DNA of 28,029 nucleotides, taken from UBA6168 sp964442355. GTDB taxonomy: Bacteria > Bacteroidota > Bacteroidia > Chitinophagales > Saprospiraceae. Positions 15,864-23,804 of the stretch are shown here, in pieces. Below the pieces are notes generated by a model that saw only the letters and a list, made by a program, of their open reading frames with translations, was not told the DNA's origin and did not search any database. Made by a program: the position numbers and the translations under genes. Each line of letters opens with the position of its first letter. Position 1 is the stretch's first letter. The stretch is taken from positions 1-28,029 of the forward strand of contig CAYTZS010000049.1 in the NCBI GenBank assembly GCA_964442355.1, read 5' to 3'.

Positions 15864-17756
15864 TCAATACGCCCGCTCGTCCCTCCCCTCCATGTAGTTG
15901 ATGAATGCACGATTCACCACTTTGTTGCCGCCGGGCGTGGGGTAGTTGCCGGAGAAATACCAATCGCCAAGGTGGTCGGGACAGGCGTTGTGCAAGCCTT
16001 CGAGGCTCTGGTAGATGACCTTCACCTCGGCAGTAATGCCATCGGGCGTCACTATCTCGGCAATTTTGTCGCTGATTTCTTCATCGGTAAAAAGGGCGTA
16101 AAGCGCCTGCACCTCGTTCTTCATTTCCTCCTTGGGCAGGTTGGCTTGTGCCTTGCAGCGCTGGTAGGTTTCTTCGAGCAGGTGTGCCCGTTTGGTCTCT
16201 TTGAGCAACTCGACGAGGGCGCGGAAGGCCACGAAATCCTTCATCTTCGACATGTCAATGCCGTAGCAATCTGGGTAGCGAATCTGTGGGGCGCTGCTCA
16301 CCACGACGATTTTCTTGGGCCGCAGCCTCGCCACGATGCGGATGATGCTGTTCTTCAACGTGGTGCCCCGCACGATGCTGTCGTCAAGTAGCACGAGGGT
16401 GTCCTCTTCGTTGCGCACGAGGCCGTAGGTCACGTCGTAGCCGTGCGTGACCATCGTGCCACGAGAGTCGTCGTCGGCGATGAAGGTGCGTAGCTTAGCA
16501 TCCTTCTGCACGAGCTTCTCGACCCGTGGGGTGATGGCAAGTATCTGTTGTAGTGCTTCCGTGGAGGGGTTTTCACCCAGCTCTTTTATTTTCTGCAGCT
16601 TGATGTCGTTCAAACGGTTTTCGATGCCCTTTACCAAACCAAAAAAGGCACTCTCAGCGGTGTTGGGCACGTATGAAAACACACTGCGCTCCAGGTCATA
16701 GTCAACGGCTTCGAGCACGGCGGGCGTGAGCTGGTCGCCGAGTTGTTTGCGCTCGGTGTAAATGTCCCGGTCGTTGCCACGGGAGAAATAAATGCGCTCA
16801 AAGGAGCAGGATTTTCGCTCGCCCGGCTCGGTAAAGGGCAGCTCGCTGAGTGTACCGTTGCGTTTGACGATGAGGGCATGGCCAGGTTTTATTTCCTGGA
16901 TTTTGGAAAAATGCACGTCGAACGCCGTCTGGATGGGCGCCCGCTCGGAGGTGATGACCACCACCTCGTCGTCGGCATAATAGAACGCTGGGCGAATGCC
17001 ATTGGGGTCACGCATCACGAATGCATCGCCGTGGCCAATCATGCCCGCCATGGCATAGCCGCCATCGAATCGCTTGCTGGCCCGCTGGAGCAGGCGCTGC
17101 ACGTCGAGGTTGTCGAAAATGAGCTCGTTGACTTCGAGGTCGGAAAGTCCGTCGGGTTTGTGCCAAGTGTAGAGGCGCTGCACCTCGTCGTCGAGGAAGT
17201 GGCCGATTTTTTCGAGCACAGTGACGGTGTCAGTCTGCTCCATGGGGTACTGGCCGAGTTCGACGAGTTCCTGGAAAAGCTCGTCCACATTGGTCAGGTT
17301 GAAGTTCCCGGCGATGACGAGGGTGCGGTGAATCCAGTTGCTTTTGCGGATGAAAGGGTGGACGTTCTTCACGCTGTTGGCACCGTGAGTGCCGTAGCGG
17401 AGGTGGCCGAGCATGAGTTCGCCGGTGAAGGGCGTGTTCTCCTTGAGCCAGTCGGCGTCCTTGAGCTTGTCTTTTTTGAGGTGGTTGAAGTTGTTGTAAA
17501 CCTCCTCGAAGATGGTTTGGATGGAGTTGTTGCCGCTACAACGCTTGCGGTGGATGATCTTTGTGCCGGGCCGGCTGTTCAGCTTGACGGTGGCGATGCC
17601 AGCGCCGTCTTGCCCCCGATTGCGCTGCTTTTCCATCAGGAGGTGCAGCTTGTTGATGCCGTAGAGGGCCGTTCCGTATTTCTCTACGTAGTAATTTAAG
17701 GGTTTCAGCAAGCGAATCATTGCGATGCCGCACTCGTGTTTGATAAAATCACTCAT
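15864..17756 (-). CDS. purF: Amidophosphoribosyltransferase, long Bacteroidota form
   Basis: This enzyme makes 5-phosphoribosylamine from PRPP and glutamine, the first committed step of purine synthesis. It is 630 residues long, against about 470-510 for the usual PurF. The class-II glutaminase domain starts at C9 (HECGIAMI), so an 8-residue propeptide must be removed to expose the nucleophile. Supporting residues are RNRGQDGAG at 45-53, GHLRYGTHG at 117-125 and GNFNLTN at 150-156. The PRPP site LLDDSIVRGTT lies at 456-466. Compared with usual PurF there is an insertion at about 377-425, between VPNTAESAFFG and the region before the PRPP loop, and a C-terminal extension of roughly 100 residues. 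ATG at 17756 is chosen over an upstream TTG-type start for the normal N-terminus. A promoter lies at 17818-17850. A canonical shorter PurF may exist elsewhere in the genome. Confidence 0.88.
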   Translation of the reverse strand: MSDFIKHECGIAMIRLLKPLNYYVEKYGTALYGINKLHLLMEKQRNRGQDGAGIATVKLNSRPGTKIIHRKRCSGNNSIQTIFEEVYNNFNHLKKDKLKDADWLKENTPFTGELMLGHLRYGTHGANSVKNVHPFIRKSNWIHRTLVIAGNFNLTNVDELFQELVELGQYPMEQTDTVTVLEKIGHFLDDEVQRLYTWHKPDGLSDLEVNELIFDNLDVQRLLQRASKRFDGGYAMAGMIGHGDAFVMRDPNGIRPAFYYADDEVVVITSERAPIQTAFDVHFSKIQEIKPGHALIVKRNGTLSELPFTEPGERKSCSFERIYFSRGNDRDIYTERKQLGDQLTPAVLEAVDYDLERSVFSYVPNTAESAFFGLVKGIENRLNDIKLQKIKELGENPSTEALQQILAITPRVEKLVQKDAKLRTFIADDDSRGTMVTHGYDVTYGLVRNEEDTLVLLDDSIVRGTTLKNSIIRIVARLRPKKIVVVSSAPQIRYPDCYGIDMSKMKDFVAFRALVELLKETKRAHLLEETYQRCKAQANLPKEEMKNEVQALYALFTDEEISDKIAEIVTPDGITAEVKVIYQSLEGLHNACPDHLGDWYFSGNYPTPGGNKVVNRAFINYMEGRDERAY

Positions 17757-17817
17757 TTTTGCAGTTGAATATTGGCTTTTGGCAGCTAGTCGTTGGCTAA
17801 CCGCCACCAACAAGCCG

Positions 17818-17850
17818 CAAAGGTAAGCTGAAAAAGAAATTCAGCCCAAA
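17818..17850 (-). promoter_or_regulatory. purF promoter with a dyad in the spacer
   Basis: On the minus strand TTTG (17847-17850) and TACCTTTG (17818-17825) are separated by 21 nt, matching the Bacteroidota promoter form TTTG-N19-21-TAnnTTTG. The inferred start is near 17811, giving a leader of about 55 nt. Within the spacer, gctgaa (17827-17832) and ttcagc (17840-17845) form a perfect 6-bp inverted repeat, 7 nt apart, a possible operator. Confidence 0.7.
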
Positions 17851-17876
17851 CAGAATAAAATGCTCATTTTCACAAC

Positions 17877-18263
17877 ATGAACAAGACTCCACTATACAAA
17901 CAGCTCGAAAAAGAGTTGAAAGGGTACAAGAAAATATTGTCGCAAGCGGCAGAGGTCATCAAGGACCAAGACGTTTCGAAGTTTCCGATTTTCGTCATCC
18001 ACCAGAACATCGTGGATATTGGCATAAATATCGTGGAGAAGGGAGTCGCCCAGGGCAATTGGTCGGTCAACGCCTCTACGCTGGAGGAATTTGTCACCAA
18101 ACAGATCATTGCGGAGGAAAAAGTGGAAGATTTTCAGACACTTTACCGCTCCCACCACGACGACCTCTGCTTGTTTGCCCTGAGCGAGCTGGGTGCCAAC
18201 TTCATTTTTTTACCCATAAACGATGAAGCAATGGACGAAAGCACCGCTCCCCCCTCAAGCTAA
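17877..18263 (+). CDS. Conserved-looking small protein of unknown function
   Basis: A 128-residue soluble protein starting MNKTPLYKQLEKELKGYKK. It is mainly helical at the N-terminus (charged, coiled-coil-like residues 1-30), followed by VSKFPIFVIHQNIVDIG and a mixed region ending ANFIFLPIN. No membrane segment, Cys or recognised motif is present. It is transcribed divergently from purF and ends 21 nt before the hybrid kinase gene, so the two are probably one operon. Protein-like composition and clean spacing argue that it is real; the function is unknown. Confidence 0.75.
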   Translation: MNKTPLYKQLEKELKGYKKILSQAAEVIKDQDVSKFPIFVIHQNIVDIGINIVEKGVAQGNWSVNASTLEEFVTKQIIAEEKVEDFQTLYRSHHDDLCLFALSELGANFIFLPINDEAMDESTAPPSS

Positions 18264-18284
18264 ATCAAGGCAAATTGTTGCCAA

Positions 18285-20648
18285 ATGGAGAACTTGGCCT
18301 TGACCAACTCCACCACCCGTTACCCCCTCCAACGGTCGCTCAACATGGTTTCAAACTCGACACTCGTTTCCATAAACAAAATCCTGCTCGTGGAGGACAA
18401 CCCCGGCGACGCAAGGCTGGTGGAGATATACCTGATGGAGTCGGATTTGCAGAACTGTGAGGTGGTCAACAAGATAACCTTGGGGGATGCCATCGCCACG
18501 CTGGAGTCTGGCGAAGAGTTTTCGGCCATCTTGCTCGACCTCACCCTACCCGACAGCCGGGGCTTCGAGACGCTGGAACGATTACTCGCAAAATTTCCAC
18601 AGAAGAACATCATCGTACTCACCGGTTACGCCGACAAGGAGATGGGCTTGCAGGCCGTGAAGGCCGGAGCACAAGACTTTTTGGTAAAAGGTGCCTTTGA
18701 CTCTGAGCAACTATCCAAGTCGCTGCGGTTTTCCATTGAGCGCACAAGGGTGCTCAAGCGGCTGGAAGAAACCCAGCGCATCGCCCGCATCGGAAACTGG
18801 GAGTATTTCCCAGAAACAAACGACCTCCACGCAACGGACGAGTTCTATCGAATTTTCGGCCACACGGACGACCGCCATGAGATAGGCGGCGAAAGCATCC
18901 ACGATGCCGACTGTCCACTTAAAGTACTAAAGGACATACACGATGAGGTAGCCATCAACGGCAGCGTAAAACAAGACCTGAAAATCAAGCAGAAAGGCGG
19001 CGCTTATCGCTATGTGTCTGTCCAGTGTACCTTTCGGCAAAACGAGAACAACCAGCCAGTTTACCAGGGCATTATTCAAGACATCACAGAGCGCAAACTG
19101 GCCGAACAAGAGATGGTGAAAAGCCGGGAGCGCTACCAAGAAATTTTCACCCAGTCCAAAGACGCCCTGTTCATCAGCACCTTCGATGGCAAATTCATTG
19201 ACTTCAACCAAGCCACGGTGGATGTGTTTGGCTACTCCAGGGAGGAACTTTTGGCCATGCGGGACAGCCACCAACTCTACTACCCGCAAGAACGGAAGAA
19301 CGAGTTTTTGCTGAAGCTAAAAGCGCAAAAAGCGGTCAAAGACTTTGAAATCAGCATTGCCCACAAGCGCAGCGAGGTGCGGGAATGCATGATGACGGCC
19401 ACCATCATCACCACCGAAGATTTTATTGGCTACAACTGCATCCTGCGTGATGTGACCGAGCTCAAGCAGGCTGAAAAAATGCGCAAAGCCCGCGACCTCG
19501 CCCGGCAAAGCGCCCACATGAAAGAGCAGTTTCTCGCCAGCATCAGCCACGAGATGCGCACACCGATGAACGCCATCTTCGGCATGAGCAATATTTTGTT
19601 GCAGATGAGCCTGCCGTCGGAACAAAACGACCTTGTTCAGAACATCAAAAACTCTTCGGAAATCTTGCTGGGCGTGGTGAACGACATCTTGGAAATCAGT
19701 GAAATCCAGAATGGCAAGGTGGTGTTCGAGAACCAACCCTTCGACTTGACCGAGCTGCTGAGCAACCTCACGAATGTTATGCAGTACAAGGCGCAGGAGA
19801 AGGACATCTTTTTGCAGGTCATCACATCGCCCGACGTGCCGAGGTACATCAGCGGCGACAAGCTTCGGCTGAACCAAGTGCTGTACAACCTCGTCGGCAA
19901 TGCCATCAAGTTCACCGATAGTGGCTACGTGAAGATTTTCATCGAAAAACTGCACGATATTGGCTCCAGCGTACAGTTGAAATTCAGCGTCGAAGACACA
20001 GGCATCGGCATCTCGGAGGATAAAATCGAGGCCATTTTTGAGACTTTCACCCGGATACTCCGCAAGGACCGGGTGTACGAGGGCACAGGGCTTGGCCTTT
20101 CCATTTGCAAAAACCTAGTGGAACTGCAAGGCGGAAAAATCAGCGCCACCAGCGTGGAGGGACAAGGGTCCACTTTTTTCTTCGACCTCATTTTCGACAT
20201 GGCCGATGAAGTCGCACTGGCCAGCAAAACACCGCATGAACCAGCAGTGGCTCTGCCGGAGGATGCCAATTTCCGCTTGCTGCTCGTAGAAGACCACAAG
20301 ATGAACCAACTAGTGGCCCGCAAAACGCTGGAGCGCAAATGGAAGAACATTGACATCACCATCGCCGACGATGGCCAGGTAGCCGTCAACCTCCTGCGGG
20401 AAAACACTTACGACATCGTGCTGATGGACATCCAAATGCCCATCATGGACGGCTACGAGGCTACCAAAATTATCAGGGAAACCTTTCCGCCCGACCGCTC
20501 GAACATGATTATTTTGGCCATGACAGCACATGCCCACGTAGCCAAAGATGAAAAATACAAGGAATATGGCATGGACGACTTCGTGCTTAAACCTTTTGAA
20601 CCAGATGACCTGTTTTACAAAATATCGAAGTACGTCAAAAAGAAATAA
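18285..20648 (+). CDS. Soluble hybrid histidine kinase, REC-PAS-PAS-HK-REC
   Basis: This 787-residue protein has no membrane helix or signal peptide and should work in the cytoplasm. An N-terminal receiver (about 31-155) has phospho-acceptor D85 in LLDLTLP. Two PAS domains follow at about 165-275 and 280-395; both end in DITE-type linkers (QDITERKLAE, RDVTELKQAE). The dimerisation/phospho-acceptor box SHEMRTPMN gives H422. The ATP-binding domain shows N535/N539, DTGIGIS at 571-577 and GTGLGLS at 600-606. A second receiver (about 663-785) has D715 in MDIQMP. An HPt gene follows 3 nt downstream, completing a His-Asp-His phosphorelay. The N-terminal receiver could accept input from another kinase or be the final acceptor. 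ATG at 18285 is used; a second ATG at 18345 is possible. Confidence 0.95.
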   Translation: MENLALTNSTTRYPLQRSLNMVSNSTLVSINKILLVEDNPGDARLVEIYLMESDLQNCEVVNKITLGDAIATLESGEEFSAILLDLTLPDSRGFETLERLLAKFPQKNIIVLTGYADKEMGLQAVKAGAQDFLVKGAFDSEQLSKSLRFSIERTRVLKRLEETQRIARIGNWEYFPETNDLHATDEFYRIFGHTDDRHEIGGESIHDADCPLKVLKDIHDEVAINGSVKQDLKIKQKGGAYRYVSVQCTFRQNENNQPVYQGIIQDITERKLAEQEMVKSRERYQEIFTQSKDALFISTFDGKFIDFNQATVDVFGYSREELLAMRDSHQLYYPQERKNEFLLKLKAQKAVKDFEISIAHKRSEVRECMMTATIITTEDFIGYNCILRDVTELKQAEKMRKARDLARQSAHMKEQFLASISHEMRTPMNAIFGMSNILLQMSLPSEQNDLVQNIKNSSEILLGVVNDILEISEIQNGKVVFENQPFDLTELLSNLTNVMQYKAQEKDIFLQVITSPDVPRYISGDKLRLNQVLYNLVGNAIKFTDSGYVKIFIEKLHDIGSSVQLKFSVEDTGIGISEDKIEAIFETFTRILRKDRVYEGTGLGLSICKNLVELQGGKISATSVEGQGSTFFFDLIFDMADEVALASKTPHEPAVALPEDANFRLLLVEDHKMNQLVARKTLERKWKNIDITIADDGQVAVNLLRENTYDIVLMDIQMPIMDGYEATKIIRETFPPDRSNMIILAMTAHAHVAKDEKYKEYGMDDFVLKPFEPDDLFYKISKYVKKK

Positions 20649-20651
20649 AAC

Positions 20652-21011
20652 ATGGAAACCTCCAACGCTGCTTACATCAACCTTGACTACCTGCGCCTCA
20701 TGGCCGATAATGACGATGAAATGATTCAGACCATGTTGGCCATGCTGTTAGAGGAATTGCCGGCAGAAATGGGTAAAATCAATGACTTGGCAGCAGCAGA
20801 AAGCTGGGACGAACTGACCAAGGTAAGCCACAAAATGAAGTCAACACTGGCTTTTGTTGGCAACGATGGCATGACCAACGCCAACAAAGAATTGGAGCGA
20901 GTCACAAAGTACAAAACGGATATCCATTCAATACCAAGTCTCGTTGCAGCGCTCAACGCTCCCCTCCAAGCGGTTTTACTAGCACTTGAAAATGAAGTTA
21001 GTGCTGCCTAA
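20652..21011 (+). CDS. HPt (histidine phosphotransfer) protein
   Basis: A 119-residue, all-helical, acidic protein with the HPt signature HKMKSTLAFVGN at 60-71, phospho-acceptor H60. It starts 3 nt after the hybrid kinase stop and is therefore its cotranscribed partner, carrying phosphate from D715 of the kinase to another receiver. No DNA-binding response regulator is encoded nearby, so the output lies elsewhere or is one of the kinase's own receivers. The length is normal for free-standing HPt proteins. Confidence 0.92.
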   Translation: METSNAAYINLDYLRLMADNDDEMIQTMLAMLLEELPAEMGKINDLAAAESWDELTKVSHKMKSTLAFVGNDGMTNANKELERVTKYKTDIHSIPSLVAALNAPLQAVLLALENEVSAA

Positions 21012-21045
21012 AAATCGTCCAAAGAAAAAAAATACAAATCAGAAC

Positions 21046-21076
21046 TTTTCAAAAATACAAAATCGTTATACCTTTG
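21046..21076 (+). promoter_or_regulatory. Promoter of tRNA-Gln
   Basis: TACCTTTG at 21069-21076 is an exact TAnnTTTG box. TTTT at 21046-21049, 19 nt upstream, is an imperfect -33 element. The start would fall near 21083, about 23 nt before the mature tRNA. Confidence 0.65.
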
Positions 21077-21105
21077 CCACGCTTTTGAAAAAAGGCACTA
21101 GAGTT

Positions 21106-21176
21106 TGGCCTATGGTGTAACGGTAGCACTACAGATTTTGGTTCTGTCTGTCGAGGTTCGAATCCTTGTAGGCCAA
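21106..21176 (+). tRNA. tRNA-Gln (anticodon UUG)
   Basis: The cloverleaf folds completely. Acceptor TGGCCTA (21106-21112) pairs with TAGGCCA (21169-21175), with A at 21176 as discriminator. The D stem is GTG/CAC. The anticodon stem is ACAGA/TCTGT with loop TTTTGGT, placing TTG at 21138-21140. The T stem is CGAGG/CCTTG with loop TTCGAAT. The 3' CCA is not encoded. Confidence 0.96.
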
Positions 21177-21178
21177 CG

Positions 21179-21216
21179 AAAAAAGCCCGTGTCGGAATAT
21201 CCGCACGGGCTTTTTG
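21179..21216 (+). terminator. Terminator of tRNA-Gln
   Basis: A GC-rich stem (21185-21195 with 21201-21210, one bulged T) with five T after it begins 8 nt past the tRNA. A-runs on the left side could also end transcription of EF-G2 from the other strand. Confidence 0.9.
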
Positions 21217-21259
21217 TTTGTTATGAGCTAGTTGTCGCCACAGACTCATAAAAACTCCA

Positions 21260-23389
21260 TCAATCCTCGTCTTTCATCGTCGCCTTGTGCTCCGCAATCA
21301 GCTTCTGCTGGATGTCTGGCGGTGCGGGCGCATACTCAGCAAACTTCCTGCTAAACTTGGCTTTGCCTTGCGAAATGGAGCGTAACGTGGAAGAGTATTG
21401 GTACATCTCGGCCAGCGGAATGCGAGCCAAGATTTTCTGATAGTGCCCATCGGCGTCCATGCCCATGATGATTGCCCGGCGGGTTTGCAGGTCTCCCATC
21501 ACATCGCCCATCACATCACCGTCGCAAAGGATTTCCACGTCGTAAATCGGCTCCATGATTTGCGCAGCAGCCTTCTCAAAGTTGGCCCGGAAAGCTTGGA
21601 TACTGGCCGTCATGAATGCCATATCGTTCGAATCCACGGGGTGCATTTTGCCGTCATAGATGCTCACCCGAATATCCTGGCAGTTGGAGCCAGTGAGCGG
21701 GCCTTCCTCCATTTTTTGCAAAACGCCCTTTTTGATGGCGCTCGAAAAACGGGCGTCTATGGAACCCCCAACGATGCACCAGTAGAAGGCGAGTTTGCCG
21801 CCCCAAGGCAGTTCCTCCACCTCTTTGTTGCGAGTGGTGAGGCCGCTTGGGTCAGGCATGCCTTCGTAATACGGCTCGATGCGCATGTGCACCTCGGCAA
21901 ACTGACCAGCTCCACCCGTCTGTTTTTTGTGGCGGTACATCTCGTTCGACTCTTTGGTGATGGTCTCCCGATAGGGAATGCGTGGCCGGATGAACTCCAT
22001 GCTCACCCCATACTCTTGCTCGATGCGGTGCTTCACAAGGTCGAGGTGGAGTTGGCCCTGGCCTTCGAGAATTGTTTGCTTCAATGTGGCGGACTGGATG
22101 ACTTTCAATGTGGGGTCTTCCTCCGAAATGGCGTGGAGCGCCTTCATCAGTTTCTCCATGTCGTTCTTGCTAGGTGGCTGTACGGCCACCTCGATGCGAG
22201 AGTTGGGGAAATGAATCGGGTCTATTTTCCGGTCAATGCCTTTTTTATTCAGCGTCTGGTTGGTGTGCGAGTTTTTAAGCTTCACCGTGCAGCCGAGGTC
22301 ACCTGCTTTTAGTTCGTTGGCAGCCTCCCTGTTTTTGCCGTTGGCCAAAAAAAGCTGCCCGAAGCGCTCCACCGTGCGGTTGTCAGCATTGGTAAGCTCG
22401 TCTCCAGTGCGCAGTACACCGGAGAATACCTTGAAATAGGAAATCACGCCCACCCGTGGCTCATGGTGGGTCTTGAAGATAAAAATGGTGGTATCACCCT
22501 TGCTATCGCACTTCAGTTCGGTGCCATCTTCCAACTTGACAGAAGCCCGCTCGGCAGGAGATGGACAGACGTCGTTGATGAAGCCCATGATGCGGCCACT
22601 GCCCATGTTCTTCGTTGCGGAGCAGCAAAAGAGCGGGTAAATAGTGCGGTTGGCAATGGCCATTCTAAGCCCTGCGGTAAGGTCTGATTCCGATAGCTCA
22701 CCTTCTTCAAAGTAGCGTTCCATCAGGGAATCGTCGTTTTCGGCGGCAGCCTCCACGATGGCCCGGTGCATTTCATCGGCCCGACTTTTTTCGGAATCTG
22801 GGATAGGTTTTTTCTCTGGCTTGCCGCCGTTCGGCGGAAAGACGTACATGACCATGCGCAGCGCATCAATGATGGCATTGAAACCCGTGCCAGGGTTCAG
22901 TGGGTATTGAAACGGCAGCACTTTGCTTCCAAATCGCGCCCTAGCTTGCTCCACAGTGGCGTCAAAATCAGCCTTTTCATGGTCAACTTGATTGACGATA
23001 AACAGGCACGGTGTATCGAAACTTTCCACGTACTCCCAAAGCAACTCCGTGCCCACCTCCACACCGCCCTTGGCGTTGAGTACCATCAAAGCGGTGGAAG
23101 AAACTTTCAGTGAAGCCACCACCTCACCGACGAAGTCATCGGAGCCGGGCGTGTCCAGCACGTTGATTTTGTTGCCTCGCCAATCGTCGTGCATGAGCGT
23201 TGAGAAGATGGAGTTTCCTCGCTCATGCTCAATGTCAGTGTAATCAGAGACCGTGTTTTGCTCCTGCACTGTACCCCGGCGGCTGATGCCGCCGGACTCG
23301 AAGAGCATGGTTTCTGCCAAAGTCGTTTTTCCGCTGCCGGGGTGACCCAGCATAACGACATTACGGATGTTACTGGTGTCGTAGGTCAT
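21260..23389 (-). CDS. fusA2: Elongation factor G2 (EF-G paralogue lacking the catalytic histidine)
   Basis: The 709-residue protein has the five-domain order of EF-G: a G domain with P-loop GHPGSGKT at 15-22 and NQVD as the base-recognition motif; domain II (SGVLRTGDEL); domains III-V (EDPTLKV, GQGQLHLD, YRHKKQTGGAGQFAEVHM, MGDVMGDLQTRR). It closely resembles what I recall of Bacteroides EF-G2, reported to translocate ribosomes without GTP hydrolysis and to matter during nutrient limitation. The usual DTPGHVDF is DTPGSDDF here, so the catalytic His is Ser83. The switch I RGITI is RGNSI, losing the Mg-coordinating Thr. Both changes fit a GTPase-deficient factor. The normal EF-G must lie elsewhere. 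It is monocistronic and converges on the tRNA terminator. Confidence 0.93.
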   Translation of the reverse strand: MTYDTSNIRNVVMLGHPGSGKTTLAETMLFESGGISRRGTVQEQNTVSDYTDIEHERGNSIFSTLMHDDWRGNKINVLDTPGSDDFVGEVVASLKVSSTALMVLNAKGGVEVGTELLWEYVESFDTPCLFIVNQVDHEKADFDATVEQARARFGSKVLPFQYPLNPGTGFNAIIDALRMVMYVFPPNGGKPEKKPIPDSEKSRADEMHRAIVEAAAENDDSLMERYFEEGELSESDLTAGLRMAIANRTIYPLFCCSATKNMGSGRIMGFINDVCPSPAERASVKLEDGTELKCDSKGDTTIFIFKTHHEPRVGVISYFKVFSGVLRTGDELTNADNRTVERFGQLFLANGKNREAANELKAGDLGCTVKLKNSHTNQTLNKKGIDRKIDPIHFPNSRIEVAVQPPSKNDMEKLMKALHAISEEDPTLKVIQSATLKQTILEGQGQLHLDLVKHRIEQEYGVSMEFIRPRIPYRETITKESNEMYRHKKQTGGAGQFAEVHMRIEPYYEGMPDPSGLTTRNKEVEELPWGGKLAFYWCIVGGSIDARFSSAIKKGVLQKMEEGPLTGSNCQDIRVSIYDGKMHPVDSNDMAFMTASIQAFRANFEKAAAQIMEPIYDVEILCDGDVMGDVMGDLQTRRAIIMGMDADGHYQKILARIPLAEMYQYSSTLRSISQGKAKFSRKFAEYAPAPPDIQQKLIAEHKATMKDED

Positions 23390-23804
23390 AACGCATTTGA
23401 TAGTTGGTTTTCTCGTTGTTGGTTGTTCGTTCTTAGCTTTGGATGGTTAGGAAAAAAGAACAACAGGCAACAAACGACGAAAGATGATTGTGAAAATTTG
23501 AGCCGTGAACTTATTAAATTACGGTTACTAAAAAAACTTTTTTTGTGGTTTCGAAACTTGTCAGCTTAGAATACGCCCAAACTTTTGCCTTCTCACCAAT
23601 TTATTTTTCCAGCGGTTTGAACATTGCCGTGCTTTGTTGTTTGTTTAGTTTTTCCGGAGTGGCACCACGTGGCTAGATGCTTTTTTTCAAAAAATAAATT
23701 CCCTTGCCTTCGGATGATTTTTTGCAAAAAAACGATTCGCAACCACCCCTGCCCGGTGACAAAAATTAGCACACGGACTGAGAAATGTCATAAACCAAAG
23801 CGCC
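23390..23804. other. Non-coding gap between divergent EF-G2 and Nudix genes
   Basis: These 415 bases contain no credible gene; short frames in it have random composition. It is AT-rich with long A and T runs (for example around 23529-23543). The only clear structure is the imperfect hairpin at 23413-23477 near the EF-G2 start. Both flanking genes must have their promoters here, but I could not find an exact TAnnTTTG box on either strand. Confidence 0.5.
23413..23477. repeat. Imperfect hairpin of gttgtt units in the EF-G2 leader
   Basis: The left arm 23413-23434 repeats gttgtt-type units, and the right arm 23456-23477 carries the complementary caacaa pattern. About 20 bp pair with two small bulges and one mismatch around a 21-nt loop. 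If the EF-G2 transcript starts upstream of it, the hairpin would sit 24 nt before the start codon and could affect translation. Confidence 0.5.

Noticed and set aside
17757..17813. N-terminal extension of PurF by 19 residues
   Set aside because: It would start from a non-ATG codon almost on the inferred transcript start near 17811 and would bury the nucleophile Cys behind a long propeptide; ATG at 17756 fits better.
17757..17820. Repeated ttggc / gccaa motifs in the purF leader as another tandem hairpin
   Set aside because: Units are irregular and pairing is limited to about 5 bp, much weaker than the arrays of the glycan operon.
21049..21249. 66-codon minus-strand frame over the tRNA
   Set aside because: It is the antisense of tRNA-Gln and its terminator; such frames are commonly mis-annotated.
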